Shown piece after piece: positions 1 to 10,752 of a stretch of DNA of 64,000 nucleotides. The stretch comes from Buddleja alternifolia. Taxonomy: Eukaryota; Streptophyta; Magnoliopsida; Lamiales; Scrophulariaceae. The DNA lies in contig CM033399.1 in assembly GCA_019426215.1 (NCBI GenBank), forward strand, positions 21,089,022 through 21,153,021. The letters run 5' to 3'. A model generated the notes under the pieces. It had not been told where the DNA came from. It made no database searches and saw only the letters and a program-made list of their open reading frames with translations. How positions within the stretch are numbered: position 1 is the first letter of the stretch; each line of letters starts with the position of its first letter. The position numbers and the translations under genes were made by a program.

Positions 1-859
1 AAGTTGCCGAATAAGCGTTGTTAACTTGTCACATGTCTCATCTTTGGATGAAAGAAATTCCACCCAAGTAAATCGAGAGAAATCATCTACTATCACCAAA
101 GTATACTTTTTACCGCTTACACTGATCGTTTGAACAGGTCCAAACAAATCCATGTGAAGTAGTTCAAGTATTCTAGAGGTAGATAGATGAGCTTTTTTCT
201 TGAACGATGACTTAACTTGTTTACCCATTTGACAAGCGTCACAAAGGCGATCCTTATGAAATGGTCCATTTGGTAATCCCTCTCTAAGATTTTGACTTAT
301 AAGCTGAGAGATTGTTTTGAAGTTGAGGTGATTCATTTTTCTATACCATAACCAACCCATTTTAGATTCATTTTTAGCAACAAAGCATGTTGGGTTGTTA
401 TTATCTATTGAATCCCAATCTACCAAATATACGTTGTTAGTTCTTTTACCCTTCAATTTAGTAGACTTAGTCTTAGCGTCATTTATATAGCAACAGTCAC
501 TTAAGAATATGACTTCAAAGCCTTTATCACAAAATTGACATATGCTTAATAAATTGTGCTTTAGACCCTCAACAAAATAAACATCACTTATCATGATGTT
601 CCCCCTATGCATAGTACCTATACCTTTGGTTTTACCTTTGGAGTTATCACCAAATACAACGTGAGGACCATTGGCAGCTCGATAGTTGATCAGAAGATCT
701 TTGGAACCAGTCATGTGCCTTGACGATCCACTATTGAAGTACCACACAGACGTATCGGCTCTAGCTCTAGGTACCTGCAATCAAAAGGGAAGTTCTATTT
801 CTGTTCAGGTACCCAGTGTTGCTTGGGTCCTTTAACATTAGTAACATTGTTAGTTTGAA
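1..859 (-). pseudogene. copia A protease, GAG-pre-integrase and integrase N-terminal part
   Basis: Translation of the minus strand shows the retropepsin-like motif NSGSSRHM near 715-740, a GAG-pre-integrase region with CDACQMGK near 220-250, then the integrase start with DLFGP and IVDDF running off the window. The protease and integrase steps would act in virus-like particles and in nuclear integration. Two key residues look changed. The protease motif reads N-S-G where copia C has D-S-G (codon 733-735 is AAT on the minus strand), and the first histidine of the HHCC zinc motif is replaced by tyrosine (WYRKMNH). The segment is open over most of its length but lacks its own start, as expected for a polyprotein. 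Confidence 0.85.
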
Positions 860-1646
860 TTAGAACTTTAGGAACCCATATTTTCCTGGTCTCCATTGTA
901 GGAATACTGGCCTTTTGGGTTTCACAACGTGTTGTGTGTGCTTTTTGGGCGTATAATAATATCCTCGATTATAATGATAGTCATAAACATACTCATAATC
1001 ATAATCATCATAGTATCGATAATTTGATCTTGACTGTATTGGATATTGACGCTGGCTTGGGTTGCACTTTTGGTGCTGGACGCTTAGCGCTTGATTCACA
1101 ATGGTCAGACTTATATTTAGCCTTTTGAGCGTTTGGATAGACCCGTCTTTGTGAATCATTTGCCTTAGCCTTACTCTTGCCTGAGTTAGCTTTGACTTTC
1201 TCATTTGGCCTCTTACCGTTGTCACTAGGTTCATTTTATGTTTGACCTTGTGAACCTTTCTCAACAAAGATAACACCCTTGCCTTTGTTGTTTGCCGTAA
1301 CATTAGATTTATTAGGTTGTTTACCGAGTTTATCGCATCCTAAACCGGTCTTTTTACCAAATAATCTAGTTACTTCAGTCACATTATCCAACTTTCTAGA
1401 ATCTTTTGATAATGATGAGATGAGCTGCTCTGATTTAGCAAGTCTAGCGATCAAATCAACTTCTCTCTTGACTATTATATCAAGATCGCTTTTTAATTGA
1501 ATAATTTCACTCTCAAGCGATTGGTTCTTCTCAATGCACTGTTGCTGAACCTGCAACTCTGCTTTGAGTGTTACTTTATCTCTTGTGAGTGATGAGATAA
1601 TAGCGAGATCATTTTGATATATTTTGGCAGCTTCTTGACATTCATT
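860..1646 (-). pseudogene. copia A gag C-terminal part (coiled-coil and tyrosine-rich region)
   Basis: This is the downstream part of gag, cut off from its N-terminal part by CACTA-1. The stretch at 1236-1646 is rich in K, E, Q and L with heptad-like spacing (e.g. LKAELQVQQQCIEKNQSLES) and looks like a coiled coil. It is followed by a basic linker and, near 900-1020, a strongly tyrosine-rich segment (e.g. YRYYDDYDYEYVYDYHYN) just before the protease. The same order occurs in copia C at 59750-60480. The reading frame shifts between 1236 and 1303. Function beyond gag assembly is not known to me. Confidence 0.75.
1644..1646. repeat. target site duplication ATT, left of CACTA-1
   Basis: ATT lies immediately before the CACTAC terminus and recurs at 10750-10752 immediately after GTAGTG. 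A 3-bp duplication is the CACTA superfamily hallmark. Confidence 0.85.
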
Positions 1647-1662
1647 CACTACTATAAAAATG

Positions 1663-1920
1663 ACCTATGACAGCGGTTTTTTTGGGCCTATGACAGCGGT
1701 TTTAACCGCTGTCATAGGTACCGCTGTTATACGGGTGGACCTATGACAGCGGTTAAAAAACCGCTGTAATAGGTCCACCTATGACAGCGGTTCCCTGAAC
1801 ACCGCTGTCATAGGGGGACCCTATGATAGCGGTTTTCAAGGAACCGCTGTGAAAAAACCAAAAAAAAATAAAAAATAGAGGACCTGTGGCAGCGGTTCTC
1901 CCAGAACCGCTGTCTTTTTT
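1663..1920. repeat. CACTA-1 left sub-terminal repeat array (AACCGCTGTCATAGG motifs, both orientations)
   Basis: About ten copies of CTATGACAGCGGTT or its reverse complement occur within about 260 bp, often as face-to-face pairs separated by a few bases, so the array can fold into a series of small hairpins. In CACTA elements such arrays are bound by the element's TnpA-like protein; that role is inferred here. Confidence 0.85.
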
Positions 1921-2399
1921 TCTGTTTTTTTTTTAATTATTTATTACCCTGTCATGATAGTGCCTGTACAGTAATATGCAATGATCCAACCAACAAATTT
2001 CAACTAACAACAAAACATATTCAACATAAACAAACATCACCCCAAACTTCAATATTACCATTTTTTTCCTCCAACAATAAAATATTATAATCTCCAACAA
2101 AATGTACAATCAACTAATTAAATTGCTAATGACCTTATGAAATACAATAAATCAAATCTCAATTTATAACAAGTCACAATGTACAAAAACTACATTACCT
2201 AATTTCTAAGGAGCTGCTAAGAAAATGTAACGTGCAACTTCGCAGCGTACTTCATCAATTTGCTCATCAGTATAGAAGGATTGACAATCCTTAAAGTACT
2301 GCAAGATATATTTATATATATAGAGATTAATTGCAAAGTGAAATAACATTTCAATTACCTACCAAAGGTTTAATAATTTTAAAAGTAATAGAATTAAGT

Positions 2400-5300
2400 A
2401 TATATAAGGATTATGTATACCGCTGTTGGGATTATAGATAGTCCGTGGCTAATAATCTCTTTCATGAATCTCATAACGAAATAGCCACAATCCACCTCGT
2501 TGGTCTGCCGGGGGCACTACAAAGGCAATCAAAATTACGTTGTATTAGAAGACAAACTTCTATACGAATATATAATCTCATGAAACTAGAAAACGCTAAC
2601 CTTTATAGTAAACCATTTACAGACCGAGTTTTTGGATTTGTTCGATTGGTTGTTGCAGTTTGCACGAAATATGTGCACAGCTCTATAAAAAAATATAAAA
2701 AATAAGAAAATATGTTAAAAACAAGAAATTATGTGAAATAAATACAATTTAAAAAAATATTAAATATAATGGATACATTGATTGAATGAAAAACTTACTG
2801 ATTGAATTTTAGTATCATATCATCTCGATATTGCAGCTCACCATGCACAGAATCCAGATAGTAAACAATCTCTTTAAATGGATTAATTGCAAGCAACAAC
2901 CAATGACCCCTACAAAGCATTCAAAAGATAAGTTGAAAATTTGTTTTGCTTAGCTAGGTTTACAAATTAAAGTCGAGTCTTTAGTAGCTCACCCGGTGTT
3001 GTAAGGTGCAAGAAATAACTTATTTTGTTGTGTACTCTGCATCATAGCACGTGCTATGTACTGCACTTGTTGAACTGACGGGTCTGTTTGAGCAGCTATG
3101 GAATGTGGGCTAAGGAACCCGAAACTTGCTTCTTTCCCTTCGGGGATCACGTAGTTAAACCACAAACACCTAAATTGAGCATAAAAAATGAATTTCGAGT
3201 AACGAAAATAATCGTAGTTTAGATGTAATAAAATAATTAAAAAACTTACTTTATGTACGCTGTAATGATAGAGGCTCCTATTTCTTTTCTACACAGAAGG
3301 TGATAGATCTCCTCCTTCCCAATGAACTCTGGGAATGAAAAATTCATAATGGCTTCGTCCATGTATATATTGATCAGGGCACCAATCTTCATCATCTTCG
3401 TGTACTTTCCCATAAATACAAGGTCATGAGGGAGTCCATCTAGTTGAAGATCTGCACATATGTCTACTTCACCTGCAGGCTCGGCCACTTGAGATTTTCC
3501 TTTGACAGCTGACCGCTTCGACGTCCCTGACTTACGGTTTCCAGATGATTTGGACTGTTTAAGCAAGAAAATAAAATATAAATGTTACACACCAAAGTAT
3601 ATTTAGTAACCTCAAACAAATTGTTATAATTTATTAATGACTAGCTATTAATTACATACCGGTGCAGCAGTGACAATGACAAGACTCGCTGGCCAAGCAA
3701 CAAAGGTACCCAGAGCATGAGAAATGGAGAATATTTCATCATTGAGAGGGACGGGCAGGAGTGTATTAGCCTCAACTGCAGTGTCAATGCGCACTTTCAC
3801 ATCGTTGGTGGCTAATTGACAGTTGTGAAGTGTTCTATCAGTCTCTGATCGATTGTATAGCTGTCCTTTAGCCACCACATGATATGATGGAGATGAAAGT
3901 GCTAATTGACATGGAGTGATACCCTACACACACACGTATATATATATATATACAACATTATATTAGAAATTTTTGTATGATTTACAGAAAATAAAGAGTC
4001 GCAAGTTGTATGATTAATAAACAAGTTCAAATTTTTACCTCAGGAAGCATCTTATAACCTGGTTCTGGGCTACTGTCTTTCAAAGAAATCACGTCATCTT
4101 CATGTGGCTGACGCGAGTTAGGCGCTTCCAAAACATCAATTCGTTGTTGCATGGCAACCATAGTTTCGGAGAGGTTTTTCACTATGTTTCTCAAGTTTCC
4201 ATCTCCTTTTCTGAAGCAGGCTTTGGATCCTTAAAATAGTCTCTTTGTGAGACCCCAAAGCCAACACCCCTAACGCGACCCGGATGCTCTTTCCTTTTAA
4301 TACCTTTAGCCAATAGGTCATCTCGACTCGTCACATTTCCACTATGGCTAGTGACCTCTTGTGAAATGCTCTCCTGTAATGATATATTTTAAAAAATTAA
4401 AAAAAATAGTGAACCTTGTGCTTTCAATAGTATTTCAATAAAACAATTAATAGAGCTAAAATTGTCAATAACTCACCATTTCATTCACCACTCTTCTAAC
4501 ATTTTCGTTATCAATTTGATTTGTCGGATCGGAACGCGAAACCCTCCACACGAGTGCTCGTGTCACATCTGTACAATCGGATCCCACATCCCTTCTTTTA
4601 TTTTTCTATATTTTCATTAAAAAATATATGTATGCATTAACATAGAATTATTATTAAAAAAATTGTAAGGATTCACTGCTAAATGAACTACATACCTCCA
4701 TTTGCTCCACAACAGCATCTCCATGACTCCCTTTCCGGTAAGGATATTCAGGGTTCTTTGCTCTTTCCTGATTGTCCATGATTATTTTCTATTTATTACA
4801 TTATCAAATTATTAGCTAAATATAAACGCAATAACCAACAAATAAAACTGTAAATTAAAATGACTAGCTACCTGCCAAGGTTCACCTAAGCGAACCTCTA
4901 AAAATGCCGCCCAATCGGCTTGGGATATCTCATATTGTGGAGGTGGGTTGACATTAACGTTTCCATCATCATATCGCACATACTTTCTGCTTATGTAGCT
5001 CCTGAAGTTACGTGCTAGCCTCCCAGCTTCTGCTAGTACGTACTTTTGTCGACTTTCGTCAATATCAAACGCCAACTACAAAAAACAAACAATAAAGTAT
5101 ATATAAAATTATAATTTAGAGAATATGATAATACATTAACACTTACAAATATGATAATATCCAAATTACCTTCATCTCATCCCAAATGTTTTTTTTGTTG
5201 CTGACGGGACTTTGCGCCAATTACTTATGGCAATGGACACCTTCTGCCGAACCTGCACGCCTATATACCCAACAAATATTGATTTGTTGGGGTTAACTGG

Positions 5301-5462
5301 CTGACCTCTGTCATTCCAGCCGACAGGTAGCCTTATTCCTTTACTTCTGGCATTGACAACTTTTTTCATAGCAGAGACACCTCTCCGTATCTCCTTCTCA
5401 TGACCGCTATCTGATCCATATACATCATCGTCGGGAAAACTACCTTCAGGATTTGAAGCCAT
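2400..5462 (-). pseudogene. CACTA-1 second gene: Transposase_24-like region plus Ulp1-like (C48) protease domain, multi-exon
   Basis: The likely start is the ATG at 5462, a serine/aspartate-rich N-terminus. Exon 1 (5462-5170) and exon 2 (5075-4872, ending LGEPWQ before GTAGCT) match the plant En/Spm Transposase_24 type. Further coding blocks follow at about 4780-4700, 4620-4480, 4376-4060 (with GRVRGVGFGVSQRDYF), 3930-3660, 3566-3250, 3180-3000, 2910-2815 and 2530-2400. The last three form a Ulp1/C48-like fold: GHWLLLAIN (His, 2882-2908), YYLDS (Asp), and CPRQTNEVDCGYF with the nucleophile Cys codon at 2487-2489. Ulp1 enzymes remove SUMO-like modifiers; the role in transposons is unknown. A one-base frameshift seems to lie near the end of exon 1, around 5190-5205, so the copy is probably broken. 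Exon ends other than those of exons 1-2 are approximate. Confidence 0.75.
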
Positions 5463-5485
5463 CGACCTACAAAAGACAAATAATA

Positions 5486-5697
5486 CAGAAGTTAGATTCA
5501 TATAAATTTAGCTAATTCATTTGGCAATAATAATTTTCAAATAGACGTAATAAATACAGAAGTTATCTTCATATAAATTTGGCAGATTCATTTGACAATA
5601 ATAATTTTCAAATAGACATAATAAATACAGAAGTTATCTTCATATAAATTTGGCAGATTCATTTGGCAATAATAATTTTCAAATAGAAGTAATAAAT
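5486..5697. repeat. three tandem copies of a 71-bp unit between the two CACTA-1 genes
   Basis: Units begin with CAGAAGTTA at 5486, 5557 and 5628. The second and third are nearly identical and the first is slightly diverged. The array lies just upstream of the start of the second minus-strand gene, so it could sit in its promoter; no function is visible. Confidence 0.8.
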
Positions 5698-6032
5698 CAC
5701 AAAATAAACAAAATTATCCTAAACCACAAAATAAACAAAATTTAATCCTCAATTAAACATAATTAACCCCCAGCTAAACCAAATTAACCTTAAAATCAAT
5801 CAACCTCCTATTTCCCTTAAATTTTCCACAAAAATTGGCAAATCTCAAGAATATAAATTTTCTAGCAACTAAGTATAAATATTGAAATAAGTCTATCATA
5901 CAATTATGAAATAAATTCAAATACCTTTCATCGTTTTCTTTTTGTCGTTGGCTTAGCAGTCTTTTGCTTCCCATCGGTACGACCATTTTTTTTAGTACGG
6001 CGACGAACTGACGAATTAATCCATATCCCCTC

Positions 6033-6392
6033 TTAGTGATCTTGACGCATATACAATTCATCATCACTTATATCCAAGTCATCGTCACTATCAATTGATT
6101 GTGAATCACCTAATGAGATAGGGTTTTCTCCATCATCTTCACTTTCTTCATAATCACCATTAATACATGTATTTTTTGTTTGCCGATAAAACAATGGACC
6201 ACTCTTATCAATAGGATCGGTAACAAAAAATACTTGTTTAGCTTGTGACGCTAAAATGAAAGGTTCATCTTTGTATCTCACCCTTTCAAGGTCTACTCGA
6301 GTGAAGCCTATTTCACTATTATCGACACCATGTTTATTGTCAACCCACCTACACCCAAATACAGGCACCCGAAACCAACTATAATCAAGCTC
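6033..6392 (-). pseudogene. DUF4216-type C-terminal part of the CACTA-1 transposase, beyond an in-frame stop
   Basis: This segment is in the same frame as the upstream transposase ORF and separated from it only by TAG at 6393-6395. It reads ELDYSWFRVPVFGCRWVDN onward, then GFTRVDLERV and QVFFVTDP, the pattern of the DUF4216 region that normally ends tnp2-type transposases. An acidic Ser/Asp-rich tail follows before a TGA. Without stop read-through, splicing or an intact sister copy, it would not be translated with the rest. Confidence 0.85.
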
Positions 6393-9209
6393 CTATATAC
6401 GTTCAATCACCCCGTAATATGATAAATCGGCATAGATAGGATTATTATCTTTCGCACTTGAGATATGCATTGCTTGAGCTACAAGACTCACACCACTATT
6501 CTGCATTGTACTTCGTTCGTCTTGGTGTTTTGTATAGAATGTGCGACCATTTATACGATAACCTGAATAACAAAATACTAGTCTGTCCGGACCCATCGAC
6601 AGCCGTGTCAATTTATCTGAAACTGAAAGCTGTGGATTCTCTTTCTGTTTTTCTTCAAAATGCTTTCGGAACCAATTGATGAAACTCTTATTATGCTCTC
6701 TTGAAATCCAATTCTCATTTTTAATTGGATTGAATCTCCTAAGTTGGTTCTTATGCTCTTCAACATATGGGTCAACCTCATCGGTGTTGTGGAGCACATA
6801 TAGGTGTGCCTGATCCCTTTGTGTAATATGAACACTAACTAATTGTTTTCCCATTAATCTGACTCCTTCTGTTCCCCCTCCCACAACATGAGACTTTGGG
6901 AGCTCTGCAACATTAGAATCTGTCAGATACTCTGTGCAAAATGTAATGGCTTCATCAACTATGTACCGTTCAACAATGCAACCTTCCGGTCGACTACGAT
7001 TTTTCACGTAGCCTTTCAATACCTTCATATAACGCTCAGCCGGATACATAGATCTCATAAAAGCCGGTCCATATAGTTGAGTCTCTCTAACCAAGTGAAT
7101 GGGTAGATGAGTCATTATATCAAAAAAAGCAGGTGGAAAATACATTTCAAGCTCACACAAAGTGATGACAATTTGTTTTCGAAGTGCAGGAAATTGCTCA
7201 GGATCAAACACCTTGCTCCACATTGCTTTGAAGAAGAAACACAATTTAGTTATCGTGTCTCTCACCTTTTTTGGCAAAATGGCCCGTATAGCAATTGGTA
7301 GCAAATGATCCATGATTACATGACAATCGTGAGTCTTCAAGTGCTTTAGCTTCAAATCCTTCATTGATACAAGACTGCTAATGTTTGAAGAATACCCTTC
7401 TGGAACTTTCACTCCATTAAGAAACTCACATAATGCAATTTTTTCTTTCCTGGCTAGAGTATGAGCTGCTAGAGGCAAATAAGTACGTTTCCCCTTATTT
7501 GTTGGTGTTAATTTTCCTCTTATCTTCATTTCAACCAAGTCTAACTGTGCCTTTACGCCATCTTTTGTCTTTCCGGGCACATTTAGAAGTGTTCCAATGA
7601 CGCTATCAAATACATTTTTCTCAATATGCATTATATCGAGAAAATGTCTAACATGTAAAGACGTCCAATACGGCAACTCAAAGAAAATTGACTTTTTTTT
7701 CCACCCAGTTTTTGCAAGGCCACATGCAAAAGTCTTTCCAAATTTAACCTCCAAGTCTCTTACATTTTCAAACACTTTTTCACTAGTTAAGCACTTAGGA
7801 GCTCGACCTTCTTCTATATTCCCATTGAAAGCTTTCTTCCACCGACGATATCGATGGTTCCGATTTAGCCATCTCCGATGCCCTTGGAATGCATATTTCT
7901 GGGAGTGTGTCAATCGATATTGATCTGTACTCTTGACATATATTGGGCATCCACATTGGCCATGTACACCATATCCCTCAAGGTTTGCTCTTGCCGGGAA
8001 ATCATTGATTGTTCCAAATAACATGACTCTGAGATTAAAATTTTCTTCTCTCAACCCGTCATATACTTGAACACCGGTGTCCCACAACACCTTCAAATCC
8101 TCAATTAAAGGAGTCAAGTAGACATCTATATCATTTCCAGGTTGTTTCGGCCCAGAAATGAGTATAGGCATCATTATATGCTCTCGCTTCATGCATCGCG
8201 ATGGGGGAAGGTTGTAGATCATCAAAATCACCGGCCATGTACTATGTGAGCTACTTTGCAAGCCATGAGGGTTCATGCCATCTGTAGCCAATACAAGGCG
8301 CAAGTTTCTTGATTCTTCACCAAATTCAGGGAAATCATCATCAATCTTTTTCCATTGAGGAGAATCTGAGGGATGTCGAATCTTGTCATCTTCAATCCTT
8401 TCTTCAAGCCTTCTATCAGCATGCCATGTCAAGTCCTTGGCTAACTCTTTACTACTGTACATGCGCTTAAATCGTGGTATTATAGGCAAATACCACATGG
8501 TTTTGACAGGCGTAGATCCATTCTTCTTGTACCGTGAGGCGCCACATTTTGGACAGGCCTTCAATGATGCATAGTCAATTCTAAATAATACGCAATCATT
8601 GAGACAGGCATGTATCCTCTCATATCCCATGCCAATTGAGGTTAACATCCGTTTAGCCTCATAAGTACGATTAGGTAACACATTATCCTCAGGTAGCATG
8701 CTTTTTAACAAACCAAGCAAGTCTGTGAAACTCTTATCACTCCACCCATTGTTGGCTTTTAACTTGTATAGGTTAAGAACTGTTTTCAATCTCGTGAATT
8801 TACTACCACTATACAGTGGTGTCTTTGAATCACTTGTCAAATTGTCAAACATTTTAGGACAATTTCGCAAATCCTCCTCAATCACATTTTTCATCTCCTC
8901 CAAACGATCAGGCTCATAATCATTCATGTTGAAATCGTGTGATGGATATGATGTACCACCCAAATCATCCAACGGGACACTGCTTTCACCGTGTATTGTC
9001 CAACGTTTGTAGCTTTTATCAATTCCATTACACATCAAATGATCTTCCAACTCACGTGGACTAATTCTCTTTCCAAAACAACAATGTAAACACGGGCAAG
9101 TGATCCTAGTTCGATCTGGTGCATGGTCAACCGCAAACTTTATGAACTCTTTCACACCTTTCTCATACTGTTCCGACATACGATCTGCTAAAATCCAACT
9201 TCGATCCAT
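6393..9209 (-). CDS. CACTA-1 tnp2-type transposase (TnpD-like), 938 codons, ends at a premature stop
   Basis: The ORF starts at ATG 9209 with MDRSWILADRMSEQY, the transposase-associated domain, with a CPCLHC-type cysteine cluster at residues about 40-45. The Transposase_21 (tnp2) region follows, with ATDGMNPHG and NDFPARANLEGYG, then HFLDIMHIEKNVFDSVIGTL, and a DUF4218 region with LPIAIRAILP, CELEMYFPPAFFD and YGPAFMRSMYPAERY. The enzyme would bind element ends, cut and rejoin DNA in the nucleus. The 939th codon is TAG and the frame then continues open for 119 codons into a DUF4216 part. The length, intact motifs and single stop suggest recent loss. Other ORFs over this interval are antisense shadows. 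Confidence 0.95.
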   Translation of the reverse strand: MDRSWILADRMSEQYEKGVKEFIKFAVDHAPDRTRITCPCLHCCFGKRISPRELEDHLMCNGIDKSYKRWTIHGESSVPLDDLGGTSYPSHDFNMNDYEPDRLEEMKNVIEEDLRNCPKMFDNLTSDSKTPLYSGSKFTRLKTVLNLYKLKANNGWSDKSFTDLLGLLKSMLPEDNVLPNRTYEAKRMLTSIGMGYERIHACLNDCVLFRIDYASLKACPKCGASRYKKNGSTPVKTMWYLPIIPRFKRMYSSKELAKDLTWHADRRLEERIEDDKIRHPSDSPQWKKIDDDFPEFGEESRNLRLVLATDGMNPHGLQSSSHSTWPVILMIYNLPPSRCMKREHIMMPILISGPKQPGNDIDVYLTPLIEDLKVLWDTGVQVYDGLREENFNLRVMLFGTINDFPARANLEGYGVHGQCGCPIYVKSTDQYRLTHSQKYAFQGHRRWLNRNHRYRRWKKAFNGNIEEGRAPKCLTSEKVFENVRDLEVKFGKTFACGLAKTGWKKKSIFFELPYWTSLHVRHFLDIMHIEKNVFDSVIGTLLNVPGKTKDGVKAQLDLVEMKIRGKLTPTNKGKRTYLPLAAHTLARKEKIALCEFLNGVKVPEGYSSNISSLVSMKDLKLKHLKTHDCHVIMDHLLPIAIRAILPKKVRDTITKLCFFFKAMWSKVFDPEQFPALRKQIVITLCELEMYFPPAFFDIMTHLPIHLVRETQLYGPAFMRSMYPAERYMKVLKGYVKNRSRPEGCIVERYIVDEAITFCTEYLTDSNVAELPKSHVVGGGTEGVRLMGKQLVSVHITQRDQAHLYVLHNTDEVDPYVEEHKNQLRRFNPIKNENWISREHNKSFINWFRKHFEEKQKENPQLSVSDKLTRLSMGPDRLVFCYSGYRINGRTFYTKHQDERSTMQNSGVSLVAQAMHISSAKDNNPIYADLSYYGVIERI

Positions 9210-9660
9210 TTTGATTCTGAATTAATCAAATTAAACAATTTTATCATCAGTTGATAGTTAAATTAATTAAATAATTTTTATTTTAATTTATTTCCCATTA
9301 TTCTAGAAAATATTCAGCAGAGTAACAACGCAAAAATTATTACCAAGTTCTCGACTTAATCTTCACCCGGGTAGGTTGAATCCAACAAAATTCGGATCTT
9401 ACGATCCGCTAAAATCCAATTTCAATCTTAATATTTTCAGCAACTACAAATATTGATCACCAGTCGGATCACATAAATCACATAAAACTATAAATAAAAC
9501 ATTATATTTTCAGCAAGTATAAATATAGATCACCAGTTGGATCAATGTACCCTAAACCACCAAATAACCACAATTTAATCTCAAATCAAACGGAATTAAC
9601 ACCCGACTAACTAAAATTAATACTAAATTCAGTCAAATTCCTAGTTCCCTTAAATTTTTT
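9210..9660. other. CACTA-1 non-coding 5' region of the transposase gene
   Basis: AT-rich sequence upstream of the minus-strand transposase. It contains an imperfect direct repeat of roughly 90 bp (TTTTCAGCAA...GATCACCAG at about 9430-9465 and 9508-9540). No ORF is supported. It may hold the transposase promoter or a 5' UTR intron. Confidence 0.4.
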
Positions 9661-9689
9661 AATAAATAGGCAAATTTCAAAAATATATA

Positions 9690-10005
9690 CAAATATATAT
9701 ACATACACCACACATACACAAATATATACATACACCCACATATACACAAATATATACATACACCCACACATACACAAATATATATACATATACACAAATA
9801 TACGCACACATACACAAATATATATACATACACCCATATATACACAAATACACTCACACATACACAAATATATATACACCCACACATACACAAATATATA
9901 TACATACACCCATATATACACAAATACACGCACACATACACAAATATATATACATACACTCATATATGCATACACCCACATATACATACATCTATACATA
10001 CTCTA

Positions 10006-10042
<37 letters not shown>

Positions 10043-10446
10043 TTATATTTATCTAAAAGAAAATACCAAAACTAAATGGACCACGGCGGCGGAAGCGGAG
10101 GTGGGCGGCAGGGGCAACGGCGGCGGCATCGGCGGGCGGCGGCGGCGGAGGTCGGCGGTGGCGGAGGTCGGCACTATCTATATATATATATAGAGTTGAT
10201 TTTATAGATATAGAGAATATATACATACATATGCACATATATATATATATATCTAGAAAGAGAAAGAGAGAAAGAGAGAGAGAGAGATACTACCGGAGTG
10301 ACGGCGGCGGACGGCGGAGGAGCGGCAACCGGCGGCGCGAGAGAGAAGTAGATCGAGAGAAACCGAGAGAGGTAGATCTAGAGATAGAGAGAGAGAAAGA
10401 GAGGGGGGCGGACGGTGGTGGTGGTGGTGGTGGTGGTGAGAGAGTT

Positions 10447-10479
<33 letters not shown>

Positions 10480-10500
10480 TGAGTGGGTGAGAGTGAGAGA
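9690..10500. repeat. low-complexity block of CACTA-1: (TACACAAATATA)n, (TG/TA)n, GGC-rich, (GA)n, (GGT)n
   Basis: Successive simple repeats: an ACACAAATATATACATAC-type array (9690-9990), (TG)n(TA)n (10005-10045), GGCGGC-rich DNA (10080-10180), (TA)n, (GA)n from about 10255, and (GGT)n near 10415-10437. The same succession recurs in shorter form in CACTA-2 at 51800-52340, which ties the two elements together. ORFs here are repeat translations, not genes. Confidence 0.9.
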
Positions 10501-10525
10501 GAGGGGGGGCCGGGTTGTACAAAAC

Positions 10526-10733
10526 CCGGCCCTTGTGCCAGCGGTTCGGCTGAACCGCTGGCACATGTGCGTTTGTGGCAGCGGTTCTGGCCGAACCGCT
10601 GTTGCGTTCAAAATATTTTTTTTTCTGATACCTATGACAGCGTTTCAGCTCGAACCGCTGTCATAGGTCCGAACCGAATACCACCTATTACAGCAGTTTT
10701 CAAAACCGCTGTCATAGGTACGCTGTAATAGGA
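10526..10733. repeat. CACTA-1 right sub-terminal repeat array
   Basis: Paired copies of GGCAGCGGTTC...GAACCGCTG and GACAGCGTTT...AACCGCTGTCATAGG precede the right terminus and mirror the left array. Confidence 0.85.
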
Positions 10734-10752
10734 CTTTTTTATGGTAGTGATT

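Larger units (their letters stand above)
1647..10749 (-). mobile_element. CACTA (En/Spm-type) DNA transposon, 9103 bp, full length (CACTA-1)
   Basis: The element begins CACTACTATAAAAATGACC and ends GGACTTTTTTATGGTAGTG, so both ends carry the CACTA-type inverted terminus. Each end also has many copies of a GACAGCGGTT/AACCGCTGTC sub-terminal motif, the usual layout for transposase binding. Inside, on the minus strand, lie a tnp2-type transposase (9209 to 6033) and a second gene (about 5462 to 2400) with Transposase_24-like and Ulp1-like parts. The right 1.1 kb is low-complexity DNA. It interrupts copia A gag with a clean 3-bp duplication, so it is younger than that copia insertion. One in-frame stop in the transposase and an apparent frameshift in the second gene suggest it is no longer self-sufficient. 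Confidence 0.95.

Noticed and set aside
9607..9999. Cys/Tyr/Val-rich ORFs of up to 130 codons
   Set aside because: Translations of the ACACAAATATATACATAC simple repeat; the same happens at 51721-52138 in CACTA-2. Not genes.
10053..10666. Arg/Glu-, Ser/Leu- and Val-rich ORFs on both strands
   Set aside because: Produced by GGC, GA and GGT repeats of CACTA-1; likewise 52139-52790 in CACTA-2.
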